DNA of 64,000 nucleotides from Saccharolobus shibatae B12. Its GTDB lineage: Archaea; Thermoproteota; Thermoprotei_A; Sulfolobales; Sulfolobaceae. This document shows, piece after piece, positions 1 through 9,873 of this stretch. The stretch lies in assembly GCF_019175345.1 (NCBI RefSeq), contig NZ_CP077717.1:1712001-1776000 (forward strand), given 5' to 3'. Positions within the stretch are counted from its first letter, which is position 1, and each line of letters opens with the position of its first letter. The translations under genes were made by a program, and so were the position numbers. The notes beneath the pieces are model-generated. The model ran no database searches. It was not told the origin of the DNA and worked only from the letters and a program-made list of their open reading frames with translations.

Positions 1-111
1 ACTTACTTTCAAATCTATCTTTACAACTAAATGCCGAGTAGCTCTTTACTTACCATAAGGTTCAAGTGTTTATATACTGCCTTTGAATCGAGGACTATTC
101 TTCTGAGGAAT

Positions 112-1203
112 TTACAGCTTAGATCTTTCACTTAATATTCTGTTCAACTCTTTCTCGAAGTTGTCCTTTAATTCGCGTAAAGTTATTGACCACTTGTTAT
201 CTTTTGTGAAGTGTTCGTAAGGTATCGATGAGGATATTACATATCTCATGGGTGGGGATAAGGGGTGAACGTAAACTTCGTAAGCGAAGTTGTATTTAGA
301 AGATAAAGAGTTGATGAAATCCAAAATTGAAACTAACATGTGATTTTGCCCAACAATAAACGCATAAATCTTATCGTTATGTAAATAAGATATTCTTAAA
401 AGCGTAACAATCCTACTCAATTCCCTAGCAATCTCCTCATTAGTATCGTTTACGATCAACGACATTCTAAAGTCAGTCTTACCTAAATAAGTGTAAAACG
501 CATCAACCAAACCCTTACCAACAACGTGATTAAAATAATGATCTACCACTTCATCTGTTGAAATATCCAAAGACTTAGCGATCTCGTCCCAATTCATTAG
601 AGGGTCTTCTTGTTTCTTACCCAGTGTATAAAGGTCAATCCAGTCTGGTTTAAAACCATCAGTCAGATCAAGTAATTGGAAAGGCTCCCTAGGCTTATCC
701 AGTATAGCCCTTTCGAAAGTCAAAGTCTCAAAATTGAACGTTGAGTAATCAACTGGGTAAACCTCTTTCTTATACTCCAAGTAAGTCTTATAATTACCAA
801 TTAACCCCCTCTCGTTCATCATCTCTAAAATTTGAACAAAATCCCACCTACCCCTAGGAAAAACAACATCCAGAACTATCGTATCACTGGTTAAAACGTC
901 CTTTAATGAGGCCATTATCATACCGTCAAGTAGGTAATAGAAGTCTAAGGGTTGAAGTTTAGAATCCTTTGACAGTTTGATAGTAGTATGAAAGAGTGAT
1001 AATCCTAAAGAATGAAATTTGGGAGACGGAATAACCAACACTTTAAGATTAGATAAGACATTCCCAACGTTTTCTATCCCAGTTAACTCACTCAATAACT
1101 CATAATTATGGTCACCAAACCTCTGAACATAATGCAATAATCTCGCAAGCTTTTGTACAACAGTGGAATCAATCATACTCAACATAATAAGTAGTGAGAA
1201 CAC
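112..1203 (-). CDS. Putative DNA-binding protein with two helix-turn-helix-like segments
   Basis: No family is recognised. Residues about 15-55 and 205-235 (NWDEIAKSLDISTDEVVDHY) each look like a helix-turn-helix, suggesting a transcriptional regulator with a long linking domain. There is no signal peptide or clear membrane segment. The longest frame starts at 1203, but a TATA-like stretch at about 1200-1212 would put a leaderless transcript near 1185, so Met7 (1185) is the more likely start. The gene stands alone at the window edge. DNA binding is inferred only from the predicted helices. Confidence 0.7.
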   Translation of the reverse strand: MFSLLIMLSMIDSTVVQKLARLLHYVQRFGDHNYELLSELTGIENVGNVLSNLKVLVIPSPKFHSLGLSLFHTTIKLSKDSKLQPLDFYYLLDGMIMASLKDVLTSDTIVLDVVFPRGRWDFVQILEMMNERGLIGNYKTYLEYKKEVYPVDYSTFNFETLTFERAILDKPREPFQLLDLTDGFKPDWIDLYTLGKKQEDPLMNWDEIAKSLDISTDEVVDHYFNHVVGKGLVDAFYTYLGKTDFRMSLIVNDTNEEIARELSRIVTLLRISYLHNDKIYAFIVGQNHMLVSILDFINSLSSKYNFAYEVYVHPLSPPMRYVISSSIPYEHFTKDNKWSITLRELKDNFEKELNRILSERSKL

Positions 1204-1246
1204 ATAAAAATAGTATCTTCAAAATTCTAAAAAGAGTTTAACATGC

Positions 1247-1387
1247 CTAATAAGTACCTGGTGCTTTTGATATCCCAGCATGTGTTACATGTAGTGCTGC
1301 TAGGATTAATGGTAGGGAAGCTGCTGCTATTATTATTGAATACCTTACTACTTGACTTGAGGCTAACGTGTACATGCTTACTTTCAT
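1247..1387 (-). CDS. Small ORF, 46-residue single-span membrane peptide
   Basis: This ORF begins MKVSMYTLASSQ and has one hydrophobic stretch (residues about 16-33, including SIIIAAASLPLILAAL), then a short tail ending GISKAPGTY. A GAGG ribosome-binding motif lies 5 bases before the ATG. Small membrane peptides of this kind occur as accessory subunits of membrane complexes or as toxins, but nothing links it to either. Overlapping plus-strand frames are less convincing because they lack a start signal. It could still be a chance ORF. Confidence 0.4.
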   Translation of the reverse strand: MKVSMYTLASSQVVRYSIIIAAASLPLILAALHVTHAGISKAPGTY

Positions 1388-1717
1388 TTTTCCTCATGAT
1401 CACGAATTGCCATAATACTCATAAACGTAACTATTCTATGGGAAATTAAAATACAAAAGTGGTGAAAGTTAATTAAAAACTAAACAATAAAAGTTTACAG
1501 TGAATCACCAGTTCTAATTGAAAACTTTTCGAGATAGTCGAAAGGATAGTAGGGGGGTATTATGATAATTTTATTTGACAAAACTTCATGGTGTTATAGG
1601 TTCATTTCATCACACTCAGTATTAAGCGTTTTCCAACCGATCTAGGAATTGGGCTAATTTTCATGATCTCTCTTTTAAGTTTCCTTTCTTGTCTACAATT
1701 TACCAAGATGGCTAAAA
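1388..1717. other. Gene-free stretch
   Basis: About 330 A+T-rich bases without a convincing ORF, RNA gene or repeat. The TATA-like and GAGG signals of the small ORF at 1247-1387 lie at its left edge. Confidence 0.4.
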
Positions 1718-2317
<600 letters not shown>

Positions 2318-3320
2318 ATTATTATCTCTATCTATAGAGGGTTTTAAATCTTTTTAATGATCTCATTAAGGGATGAATATGAAAGCGCCTCTTCAAGTTA
2401 TAGGGTTTGAGGACTCCATACTTCTTCACTACTCCATTTGAATGGGTTTGTCCTCGTTTTGATTTGAGGGTTTTTATCAACATTAGTAATTTCGGTAGTT
2501 AGAAGATCTGATCACTTTAATTTCAAGGTTTTTTATCTATCTCGTCATTAGGGTTTGGCTTACATCATTTATCAGCTTTTATAAGATCGATTAAAAACTA
2601 CCTCTGTTTAGTTTGACAGCATATGCTTTGTCATGGCAGTATAGGATCGTTTATAGGCCTTCAATCTACGAAAATAAATAGTGTAGATTTATGGATGTAA
2701 AAGGGGATTACTCAATAAAACATATGAAGAGTCTTCTAATCATATATAACAAAAAGAAGCTAACGCTAATTTCACGTCATGTGAAAAATATTAGAAAAAG
2801 CAATATGATATTTCTTTAGCACTACAGAGTTGCTATATTTAATTCGTATTGTTAATCAGATGTTTATTAGCGTAGAAGTGAAAACTACACCAGTAGTTTT
2901 TAGTGTCATATGAAAAGATAGATAATGAATATATGCCAACAATTATGAAAGGGTTGTATTTTAGATGGCTGATGAGATAAAACTTTTATTTTCATGCCAT
3001 CCATCGCTGCTTTTATCAATAAAGTGTAATCACCAAGAGTTCTAACGTACATTCCCCTCTTTTCTCCATTATCTAAAAATTTAAACTAGAATTGAAATAA
3101 ACGAGATTAGGTGAATAAAAGGTATGCATTAAGTATGGATTACACTGGGAATTATCATCATATTTCAGTATGGGAGCATCATTTTTCTGAGATAAACGAT
3201 AATATTGGTCAAATTGAGCCAGATCGGTATTATTCAAATATATATATTGTAATATTTACTGCTAATAAAACAATCACGTGTTAAGAAGGTTAAAAATATA
3301 GAATTAATTTCACGCGATCA
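2318..3320. other. 1-kb gene-poor stretch, possibly decayed coding DNA
   Basis: No strong gene is visible. A minus-strand ORF at 2906-3052 (48 codons, starting MYVRTLGDYTLLIKAAMDGM) reads like protein for its first 35 residues and may be the remnant of a lost gene. Its family was not recognised. The rest is A+T-rich with no clear repeat. Confidence 0.3.
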
Positions 3321-3339
3321 AGAAGGGGAACATAGTGCT

Positions 3340-3371
3340 AGCTGAGGTTAAAGAAAAACAACACCTCAGCT
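3340..3371. repeat. Perfect 9-bp inverted repeat at the edge of an IS remnant
   Basis: AGCTGAGGT (3340-3348) pairs with ACCTCAGCT (3363-3371) across a 14-base A-rich loop. It sits just beyond the 3' end of the transposase remnant on the minus strand, so it may be part of the element's end or a transcription-stop hairpin. Confidence 0.5.
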
Positions 3372-4520
3372 TGAGGAAAGGCGATTACAACAACTTCCTC
3401 CCGTCCCTCAAGAACCGGAAGATCCAAAAGAGACTAGAACTCCCACAACCTCACCCTCCTCCAAGAACCAAAAACCAAACATTCAAGAGAAAGTAGCAAA
3501 GAAGAACGAGAACCAACTCCTTCCCCACATCACAAATCCTACTCCTAACCCGAAACTCCTCCAAGGAAAGCATTCTCAACACCCCATCTCTCCCTATACA
3601 TCTCAGCCAAGACTATAGCACCGTAAACATCCCTCTCCCCCATCACCAGAAAAGCCAAAACACTATCGTCCTCCTTCTTCAGTATAATGAGATAAGCTCC
3701 AGACTTATGCTTCACTCCCAGAAATCCAACGTACCTCACTCCACCATACTTGACATCCACGGAGTTCAACCTCCTCTCATACTCCCTGTACATCTGAGCC
3801 TTGGCAGCTATGACGAAGTCCAAACCCATATCCAAAAGGATCCTCACTACATCATTCACAAAATCCCTATCGTCGAAGACCATGACGAGCTTGAGACCAG
3901 CTTCATCCAACTCCTCCTTGAGAACCTCCATTACCTTCTTGAAGTCCTCAACTATTTTCTTCACGGTTATGGATATTACATCCAGAAAGACGCTCTTCCT
4001 CCCTAAGAGGTAGAGTACTGCTTGGACGAGTCCCCAACTGGTCCCCTTAGTCGGCTTTATCCTACTCAACAAACGTTTATCCTCATGATACTGGGGTATG
4101 GCGTGAAAGTCTATACTCTTCTATCCCTCGTGTCCCTCAATACCTTCTTTCCCAATTTCTTTAAGGCCGTTCTCACGTCCTCAACGTCAATACGGTTAAA
4201 TACCCTTCTCCCCTCGTTTCCCAGTCTGCTCAAGTAGGTTCCCCTGGCCTTAAGTAAAGCCTTGAGGAGTTCTTTGGGGAAAAGTATTATAGGGAGGATT
4301 GAGTAGATTGACTTGAGGGTAGAACTGGCGAGGTCTCTATTGGACTTCGCCCGTTTGTTCGTGTGGTTGTGGGTCATATGTTTAGGTCCGCCCTCGCTTA
4401 TACAATCTTTTCTACAAAAAATTAGCGTTCTTCTGACTCTTTTCTGAATTTCATTCATCTCATTTTTTACGAGAGAAAAGAGATTCTCATACTGAATTAG
4501 AGGACATAAGGGAGGCAATT
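3360..4520 (-). mobile_element. Decayed ISH3-type IS element with frameshifted transposase
   Basis: Minus-strand translation gives the three parts of a DDE transposase in different frames. The N-terminal part is at 4518-4111. A segment reading IDFHAIPQYHEDKRLLSRIK (first catalytic Asp) spans 4110-4060. The second Asp region (VMVFDDRDF) and the Y-x2-R-x3-E signature (YRERWGVENAF) lie in 4072-3545. A further frameshift leads into a hydrophobic C-terminus at about 3560-3400. The D-D-YRE pattern and length fit the ISH3 family, to which ISC1225, ISC1359 and ISC1439 belong. At least two frameshifts make it inactive. Terminal repeats and target duplications were not resolved. Confidence 0.75.
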
Positions 4521-4545
4521 GAGAGGGCTATTGTTAAAGAGTGAA

Positions 4546-4710
4546 TAGCATTTATTGGAAAATCGTTACACTTGATAATTCCTAATGAATACTTATATTA
4601 ACATTTAGACTTATTTCAAGGTAAATAGTATATACTAACTGTTTTAATGTAAAAACATCATGATCTTGAACATAATTTTGTTAAAAATTATCCAACCCTA
4701 GGATTTTACG
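4546..4710. repeat. 165-bp dispersed repeat, copy A
   Basis: This segment runs from TAGCATTTATTGGAAAATCG to CCCTAGGATTTTACG and has a diverged partner at 13292-13455 in the same orientation. Sequence outside the limits differs between the copies. No ORF or terminal inverted repeat is visible, so it may be a non-autonomous element or the remnant of an element end. Confidence 0.65.
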
Positions 4711-4757
4711 CAAAGTGCTAAGTGAAACATTTGATTTTCCTTGAATCTTGCTTTTTT

Positions 4758-4816
4758 CTATCAACTTCTTCGGAAAAGTTGATAGTATACTGTCAAAATT
4801 TATTTAAATCTTGACA
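4758..4816 (+). promoter_or_regulatory. Promoter with 10-bp hairpin and TATA-flanking palindrome
   Basis: CTATCAACTT (4758-4767) and AAGTTGATAG (4776-4785) form a perfect inverted repeat. Just downstream, TGTCAA (4791-4796) and TTGACA (4811-4816) form a second one that brackets the TATA-like TTTATTTAAA at about 4799-4808. A repressor bound there would cover the TATA box, so this looks like an operator for the ATPase gene. It could also be an IS-derived hairpin. Confidence 0.5.
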
Positions 4817-4828
4817 CCAACTATTACT

Positions 4829-6112
4829 GTGTCATACATTTCACAGATGAGCTTTCAAAACCCTTGGTGGGTTGATAAGAATAGGATACTTGAAGATGAA
4901 CACGTGAAAAGGGCTAAGGTTATAGTACCACCAATCGATGAGAGTGCTTTAATATTAGGACCTAGGCAAGTGGGTAAAACTACTTTCCTAAAAACTACCA
5001 TAAAGACCTTGCTTGAGAGAGAAGACCCTAGGTCAATTCTCTTCTTCTCTTGTGACGCGTTTTCCAGGAAGGAGGAGTTAATAGGTTTAGTTAACGAGTA
5101 CAGAACGTTAGTCAATAGGGAGAAAAGTGCGTACATATTTTTAGATGAAATAACTTCAGTGAGCGATTGGAATACAGCTTTGCTACACTTGTTCAATGCT
5201 GGTTACTTTAATAACTCATTGGTTTACGTCACTGGTTCTTCCTCTATAAATTTGAGGAAAGAGATGCTACCGGGGAGATCCATAAAGAAGTACGTGTTTT
5301 ACCCCTTAAATTTTAGAGTTTATTTCAACATCTTTTATAAAAAATTAATACAAGATCACGTGAAAGTTGACGAGAAGGATGAACTTTACGAAAACGCTTT
5401 GAAGCTTTTACCATATATTTCAGAGTTAAACAAGGCTTTATTGGAATACGTTAGGCGAGGGGGTTTCTTCGCAACTTCATTTTCCGAAAACCCATTATCG
5501 CTTTATGAGGCTTATAAGGACGCAATACTTTCAGAGTTTTTAAAGACTGAGAGGAAGGAGAGTGTGTTTAAGGTAATTATTAGGAAAATAATTGAGAGCT
5601 ACGGAAGTAGGATTTCTGAAAACACTATTGCCAAAGACGTTAACGTTTCCCACACTACTATTGGCGATTACTTAGACGTTTTGGAGAAGTTGTTCATTAT
5701 AAGGACTTTTAGGAAGATAGAGGGAGGGGGAAAGACTAATTATAGGAGTTTGAAGAAGGTGTATTTCATAGACCCCTTCTTCTTTAGGGTAATGAAGATT
5801 TATAGTGTTGGAAAAGACATTGATGATGATGAGATGCCTTTGATCGTTGAGGGAATTGTTGGTGAGCATTTGGCAAGGGAATACAAAGAGGTTGGTTATT
5901 TGCACTTCAAGAGCGGTAAGGAGGTTGACTTCTCTGTTGGTAATGTAAAAGTTGAGGTTAAGTGGAGAGAGAAAGAGAGGAATAGATATAACAACGTGGA
6001 CTACGTTTTAACTATTGATGAGTTTAAGAAAAGTGATGAGCAATTAACTTTGCCAGTCTCAATTTTCCTCTATTTAATCTCCTCTGATAAGTTCTTTTAC
6101 GAGTTAACGTAA
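4829..6112 (+). CDS. AAA+ ATPase with C-terminal DUF4143-type nuclease-like domain
   Basis: This is a P-loop ATPase of the archaeal AAA_14/DUF4143 group. Walker A is GPRQVGKTTFL, Walker B is YIFLDEI, and VTGSSS is a sensor-1-like strand. A winged helix follows at about residues 255-290 (NTIAKDVNVSHTTIGDYLDV). The C-terminal third (VEGIVGEHLAREY, then GKEVDFSV and VEVKWR) is the DUF4143 domain, which resembles a PD-(D/E)XK fold. These proteins are abundant in archaea and of uncertain role, perhaps defence or stress. The frame opens at 4811 (TTG), but the TATA-like box at about 4803 predicts a leaderless start at GTG 4829; ATG 4847 is also possible. It ends 5 bases from the convergent hydrolase gene. 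Confidence 0.85.
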   Translation: MSYISQMSFQNPWWVDKNRILEDEHVKRAKVIVPPIDESALILGPRQVGKTTFLKTTIKTLLEREDPRSILFFSCDAFSRKEELIGLVNEYRTLVNREKSAYIFLDEITSVSDWNTALLHLFNAGYFNNSLVYVTGSSSINLRKEMLPGRSIKKYVFYPLNFRVYFNIFYKKLIQDHVKVDEKDELYENALKLLPYISELNKALLEYVRRGGFFATSFSENPLSLYEAYKDAILSEFLKTERKESVFKVIIRKIIESYGSRISENTIAKDVNVSHTTIGDYLDVLEKLFIIRTFRKIEGGGKTNYRSLKKVYFIDPFFFRVMKIYSVGKDIDDDEMPLIVEGIVGEHLAREYKEVGYLHFKSGKEVDFSVGNVKVEVKWREKERNRYNNVDYVLTIDEFKKSDEQLTLPVSIFLYLISSDKFFYELT

Positions 6113-6117
6113 TGTCT

Positions 6118-6696
6118 TTACAATACTTTCCTTTTTATCCAATTCTCTATGGTGTTCCATATAACGTGATACTGCTGTCCTAATGGTGTATGCTTCATTT
6201 CTGGAACGATGTATAGCTCACAATCACCATCGTGGTTCTTTATCATTTCACATAGCGTAACTGAATGCTCTTTCAAAACTATTTCGTCTTTTTCACCGTG
6301 TATTAAAAGTACCTTTTTCAACTTGTCAGCATATTTGAGGGATGAGTAGTCAAACTCGTATTCCGGCATCTTGAGCAAGTCCTGATAGATGTTATACTGT
6401 ATTGTCCCAGGAGGGAACTTCGATAGGTATTCCCTTTGTTTTCTCCTATCTGAAGGTGCTGAGACTGCAATTACACACTTCCCCTTTAACGCTGCGGTAA
6501 TTAACGCAATTAATCCTCCCCTAGAATGGCCAGCTATGCAATCGAAATCGTAAGTTAAAGCCTTTTCCACACCTTCTTTCACCTCAATCTCGAATTCTGG
6601 TACAATCACTTCCCCAAACTTCCTAAGTGGTTTCGCCAACCATTCCACTTTGTCTGGTGAGGAGTTCTTGCCGTGGAGTACTAGGCTTTTCATCAT
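6118..6696 (-). CDS. Small alpha/beta-hydrolase (esterase or dienelactone-hydrolase-like)
   Basis: A compact 192-residue alpha/beta-hydrolase. The nucleophile elbow is GHSRGG (Ser about residue 58), the acid is the Asp in HGEKDEIV, and the histidine lies in KHTPLG near the C-terminus, so the triad is complete. There is no signal peptide; it should act in the cytosol on esters or thioesters. [12 protein letters not shown] near the N-terminus is the usual oxyanion-side loop. The gene is convergent with the ATPase and stands alone. The substrate cannot be predicted. Confidence 0.85.
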   Translation of the reverse strand: MMKSLVLHGKNSSPDKVEWLAKPLRKFGEVIVPEFEIEVKEGVEKALTYDFDCIAGHSRGGLIALITAALKGKCVIAVSAPSDRRKQREYLSKFPPGTIQYNIYQDLLKMPEYEFDYSSLKYADKLKKVLLIHGEKDEIVLKEHSVTLCEMIKNHDGDCELYIVPEMKHTPLGQQYHVIWNTIENWIKRKVL

Positions 6697-6815
6697 TCAT
6701 GAATTTCACCTGAGTATCTTTTATATTTGGCGGAATGATTTGCTAAAGGTAGTAGTCGTTTTTATTAAATAGGAACTTATTAACGTTAAAAGATTAAAAG
6801 GAAAAAATTAGGTAA

Positions 6816-8186
6816 TTATATGACTTTCCTAGCCGTATAAGATATAATCTCGTTCGTAGATGGATGTTGCTCAGCGAAATTAGCAAGCTGTTTAGCGTTT
6901 AGTCCATAAGCTACTGCCAATCCCAATTCGTTAATTAAGTATTGAGAGTGGACTCCAATCATCCAAGCTCCGATTAACCTCATACTTCCCCTTTCAAATA
7001 TTAGCTTAAGTACGCCCTCTCTCTGTCCGTAGATTTGCGCTGCCACATCCTCTTCCATGTTGTATTCCGCCTCAACTATTTCAATACCCATTCTTCTAGC
7101 CTTACTAGGTAATATTCCAACATAGGATAGTGAAGGAATCGTGTATATCGTTACTGGTATGCTCTTAACGTCCACATAATCCACTGGCATTCCATTAGCC
7201 ATTATGTTGCTTGCTGCAGCTATACTCATTCTCACCGCCGCGTGATAATATGGGGCTAAACCATTTGCATCTCCTGTTGCGAAAATATTTGGAATGTTAG
7301 TCTTCATTGTCTCGTCAACAACTATCCCAGTCTTGTTTATTGAAAGTCCTATTTCCCTTGCCCCTTCTGGGATAACCGGTCTTCTCCCAGCAGCTAAGAC
7401 TACTGAGTTTGTGAAAACGCCCTTTTTGGAACCGTCCTTGGTAGAGTAAATTACTTCGTATTCGTCATCCTTAATCTTCTTAACTTCAGTTACGGGAGAG
7501 TTGAACTTTATGTCAAGTTTAAGTATTGATAGCAAAGTATTGACGATATCTTGATCCTCAAGCGTTATTAAGGCTCTATCTAGCATTTCTATAATGTGAG
7601 TTTGTACGCCCATTAATCTAAACATTGACGCAATTTCGAGCCCTATATACCCAGCCCCTATGATCACCATGTCTTGGGGTAGCTTTCTAAATGACGTTTT
7701 ATACCCAAATATATCGTCGCTTGTTAAACAGTATTCAACGCCAGGGAACCTCGGTTTAGCGGTTTCAGCACCACTGGCTATTATCATATAACTAGTATCA
7801 GCCTCAATTTCCTTTCCATCATCCGTTTTAACTATCACGTGAGTTGGATCCTTAATCTTAACGTAGCCCTTATAGAAGGTTAGGGTTTCGTATTGGGACA
7901 TGTTCTTCTTATGCTGTTTGAACCTCAACTCTTGAACGTAATCTTTGCGATCTTGAACAGCTGAAAAATCCAGGGGAATCTTTACGTTAGCCATGTTTGT
8001 AAGTCTCCAGGCTGTTTGTATCACTTCTCTAACTGTCTTAGAGGGTACACATCCACTAAACAGGCAATTCCCTCCTAATTCACCTTTGGGATCAGCCATT
8101 AATACGTTGTATTTTGCCTTTGCAAGCCTGAAGGCCCCATGATATCCGGCTCCTCCGGCTCCTATAACAACTACATCATATTTCAT
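6816..8186 (-). CDS. Dihydrolipoamide dehydrogenase-like FAD/NAD(P) disulfide oxidoreductase
   Basis: Class-I pyridine-nucleotide disulfide oxidoreductase of normal length (456 aa). The FAD site is GAGGAGYHG, the redox pair is in GGNCLFSGCVPSK (Cys-x4-Cys), the NAD site is GAGYIGLEIAS, the second FAD site is ATGDANG, and the active-site His-Glu pair lies in AEQHPSTNEI. These are the features of Lpd (E3) and its relatives, including mercuric-reductase-like enzymes. No E1, E2 or lipoate genes are nearby, so the partner is unknown; a free-standing lipoamide or low-molecular-weight disulfide reductase is equally possible. A TATA-like stretch lies upstream of 8186. Confidence 0.9.
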   Translation of the reverse strand: MKYDVVVIGAGGAGYHGAFRLAKAKYNVLMADPKGELGGNCLFSGCVPSKTVREVIQTAWRLTNMANVKIPLDFSAVQDRKDYVQELRFKQHKKNMSQYETLTFYKGYVKIKDPTHVIVKTDDGKEIEADTSYMIIASGAETAKPRFPGVEYCLTSDDIFGYKTSFRKLPQDMVIIGAGYIGLEIASMFRLMGVQTHIIEMLDRALITLEDQDIVNTLLSILKLDIKFNSPVTEVKKIKDDEYEVIYSTKDGSKKGVFTNSVVLAAGRRPVIPEGAREIGLSINKTGIVVDETMKTNIPNIFATGDANGLAPYYHAAVRMSIAAASNIMANGMPVDYVDVKSIPVTIYTIPSLSYVGILPSKARRMGIEIVEAEYNMEEDVAAQIYGQREGVLKLIFERGSMRLIGAWMIGVHSQYLINELGLAVAYGLNAKQLANFAEQHPSTNEIISYTARKVI

Positions 8187-8546
8187 AATTATAATTATTA
8201 GTTGTCAAAGTATTTATTATTTTTTCTTGTTTAACAGTATCTAATAACATTCAAACTATGATGAGATTAAATACTTATTCTTTACGTAGGAAAAAGTTGT
8301 ATGACACTGGAATATATGCATTCTAGCATAGATAAATATACGCTTAGTCAATATTTTACACAATTACATTTACTTATTCATTATATCACGAGAAAAATTA
8401 TTAGATTCTATTTCTATTTTAAGTATTACGTTAAACTTCATCGACTTTACCATTATTATTGTCGAATATTTTACCTTTTTAATTGGTACTTCATAATACT
8501 GGCTAAATACTGTTAAATTGTGCAAATGGCTCTCTTTTCAATATTA
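8187..8546. other. Divergent intergenic region
   Basis: Very A+T-rich spacer between the flavoprotein gene and the peptide locus. An open frame at 8301-8516 codes for a Tyr/Phe/His-rich string with no start signal and is treated as chance. Promoters for both flanking transcripts must lie here. Confidence 0.4.
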
Positions 8547-8555
8547 AGTTTAAAT
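8547..8555 (+). promoter_or_regulatory. TATA-like box of the peptide/radical SAM operon
   Basis: GTTTAAATG fits the archaeal TATA box. It predicts a transcript start near 8575, giving a short leader that contains a GGTG ribosome-binding motif just before the peptide ATG at 8590. Confidence 0.5.
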
Positions 8556-8589
8556 GTAATTAATCATATCTAGCCTAGCGGGTGGAAAA

Positions 8590-8676
8590 ATGGAGGCAAC
8601 CCTTCAAGCCAAAAAAGTAGTTGTAATAGAGAGGAAATATGGTAGATGTGGATATTCTCCAAGCTGGGGAGACTGA
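8590..8676 (+). CDS. 28-residue precursor peptide for a radical SAM maturase (putative RiPP precursor)
   Basis: The peptide starts MEATLQAKKVVVIERKYG and continues RCGYSPSWGD to the stop. The first part resembles a leader; the last dozen residues hold two Tyr, one Cys, one Trp and one Asp, the residue types that radical SAM/SPASM enzymes cross-link. It has its own GGTG motif 5 bases before the ATG. Its stop codon is part of the TGAGGT ribosome-binding site of the radical SAM gene 12 bases downstream, so the two are translationally linked. The layout of a tiny peptide followed by a SPASM enzyme and an MBL-fold protein matches PqqA-PqqE-PqqB. E14 and Y17 are spaced almost as the PqqA Glu/Tyr pair. 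The product is unknown. Confidence 0.7.
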   Translation: MEATLQAKKVVVIERKYGRCGYSPSWGD

Positions 8677-8679
8677 GGT
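8674..8679 (+). promoter_or_regulatory. Ribosome-binding site TGAGGT for the radical SAM gene
   Basis: TGAGGT matches the anti-Shine-Dalgarno end of crenarchaeal 16S rRNA and lies 9 bases before the ATG at 8689. Its TGA is the stop codon of the precursor peptide, which couples the two genes and supports the peptide being real. Confidence 0.65.
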
Positions 8680-8688
8680 TATCTCCCC

Positions 8689-9873
8689 ATGACCCTCTCT
8701 AAGTTCAACCTTTTTATTGACAATATTCTTTTTAACACTCTTACTGGATACGCGATTAGGCTAGATTCATGGGAGATTGAGAAGTTAAGGAAAGGAGTTG
8801 TGCCAGAACATTTAAAGGATATAATAGAGGAAGGTTTTTCCGCTATAGATGAGGAGTTAGATGAGGAAATTGAAAAGTTTTTAAGGAAACCCATTATGGA
8901 ACCCACTCTCGTACTAACTTATAATTGTAATTTCGATTGTATCTACTGTTTCCAAAAAGGGTTTAGAAAAAACGTTTCGGTATCGGACAAGGTTACAAGG
9001 GGTTTCGTAAACTACATTAGGAAGAACGAGAGAGGTAGGAAGGTAAGGGTAACATACTTTGGTGGAGAACCGCTCTTACAGCTTAGGAAAATAGAGGAGA
9101 TCTCTAGGGAATTGTCTGACCTGAAGTACTCCTTTAGTGTAGTGACTAACGGTTCTCTTTTAACTAGGAAAATAGCGGAAAGACTTATTCCACTAGGGTT
9201 AACACACGCACAAATAACGTTGGATGGGCCAAAAGAGGTTCACGATAAGAGAAGGTTCTTCATAGGAGGTAAGGGTTCGTTTGACGTAATAATGAAGAAT
9301 CTAAAGGAGGTACAAGATATGGTAAAGGTCGTGCTAAGGATAAACATTGATGTTAAGAACTTGAACGAAATAGAGGAGCTATTAGATGAGTTGAAAAGGG
9401 AGGGAATAAATAAAGTGAGATTAGACCCGCATTTGGTTCATTCAAACATGTTCAGAAACGAGTGGTGGGATTTCACAATTTCCAGTAAGGCTGAGGGAGA
9501 AGTTTTGGTCAAGTTCTGGGAGATTACTAGGAAGTATGGATTTGAGGTACCAGAGGACGTGTTTAGGTTAGGGTTATGTGTAGCTTACTCAAATGAAGAT
9601 ATCGTTGTTGACCCAGAGGGAAACATTTATCCTTGCTGGGCTTTCACTGGAAATCCGCTTTACGTTAAGGGTAAGTTGGAAGAGGACGGGAGTGTAAAAG
9701 TAACTAATAAGTCGTTGTGGTGGAAGGTTAAAATTGAGAATAAGTGTAAATCGTGTCCGTTTTTGCCCTTATGCATGGGTGGTTGTAAGTTCCTAGCAAC
9801 TATTAATGGGGATGATTGTAAGAGAGAGGCGTACGAAAAGATCGTTAGGTTAATACGTTGGGTGATGGGTTAA
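8689..9873 (+). CDS. Radical SAM/SPASM peptide maturase
   Basis: The 4Fe-4S SAM site is C-x3-C-x2-C at residues 80-87 (CNFDCIYC), followed by GGEPLL in the usual place. The C-terminal SPASM domain is canonical: Cys-x13-Gly-x4-Cys (about residues 297-316), then Cys-x2-Cys-x5-Cys-x3-Cys (about 354-367) and a final Cys near 377, which binds two auxiliary clusters. The first 70 residues form a helical N-terminal region that could recognise the leader peptide. Enzymes of this design (PqqE, AlbA, anSME, MftC) make C-C or C-S bonds on peptides or modify sulfatases. No sulfatase is nearby, whereas a small peptide gene lies directly upstream. It overlaps the next gene by one base (TAATG). Confidence 0.92.
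   Translation: MTLSKFNLFIDNILFNTLTGYAIRLDSWEIEKLRKGVVPEHLKDIIEEGFSAIDEELDEEIEKFLRKPIMEPTLVLTYNCNFDCIYCFQKGFRKNVSVSDKVTRGFVNYIRKNERGRKVRVTYFGGEPLLQLRKIEEISRELSDLKYSFSVVTNGSLLTRKIAERLIPLGLTHAQITLDGPKEVHDKRRFFIGGKGSFDVIMKNLKEVQDMVKVVLRINIDVKNLNEIEELLDELKREGINKVRLDPHLVHSNMFRNEWWDFTISSKAEGEVLVKFWEITRKYGFEVPEDVFRLGLCVAYSNEDIVVDPEGNIYPCWAFTGNPLYVKGKLEEDGSVKVTNKSLWWKVKIENKCKSCPFLPLCMGGCKFLATINGDDCKREAYEKIVRLIRWVMG

Noticed and set aside
1243-1449. Plus-strand 68-codon ORF rich in Leu
   Set aside because: It is the complement of the small membrane peptide ORF, has no promoter or ribosome-binding site and an unnatural Leu run.
8301-8516. 71-codon ORF before the peptide locus
   Set aside because: Composition (Tyr, His, Phe, Ile) follows from A+T-rich DNA; no start signal.
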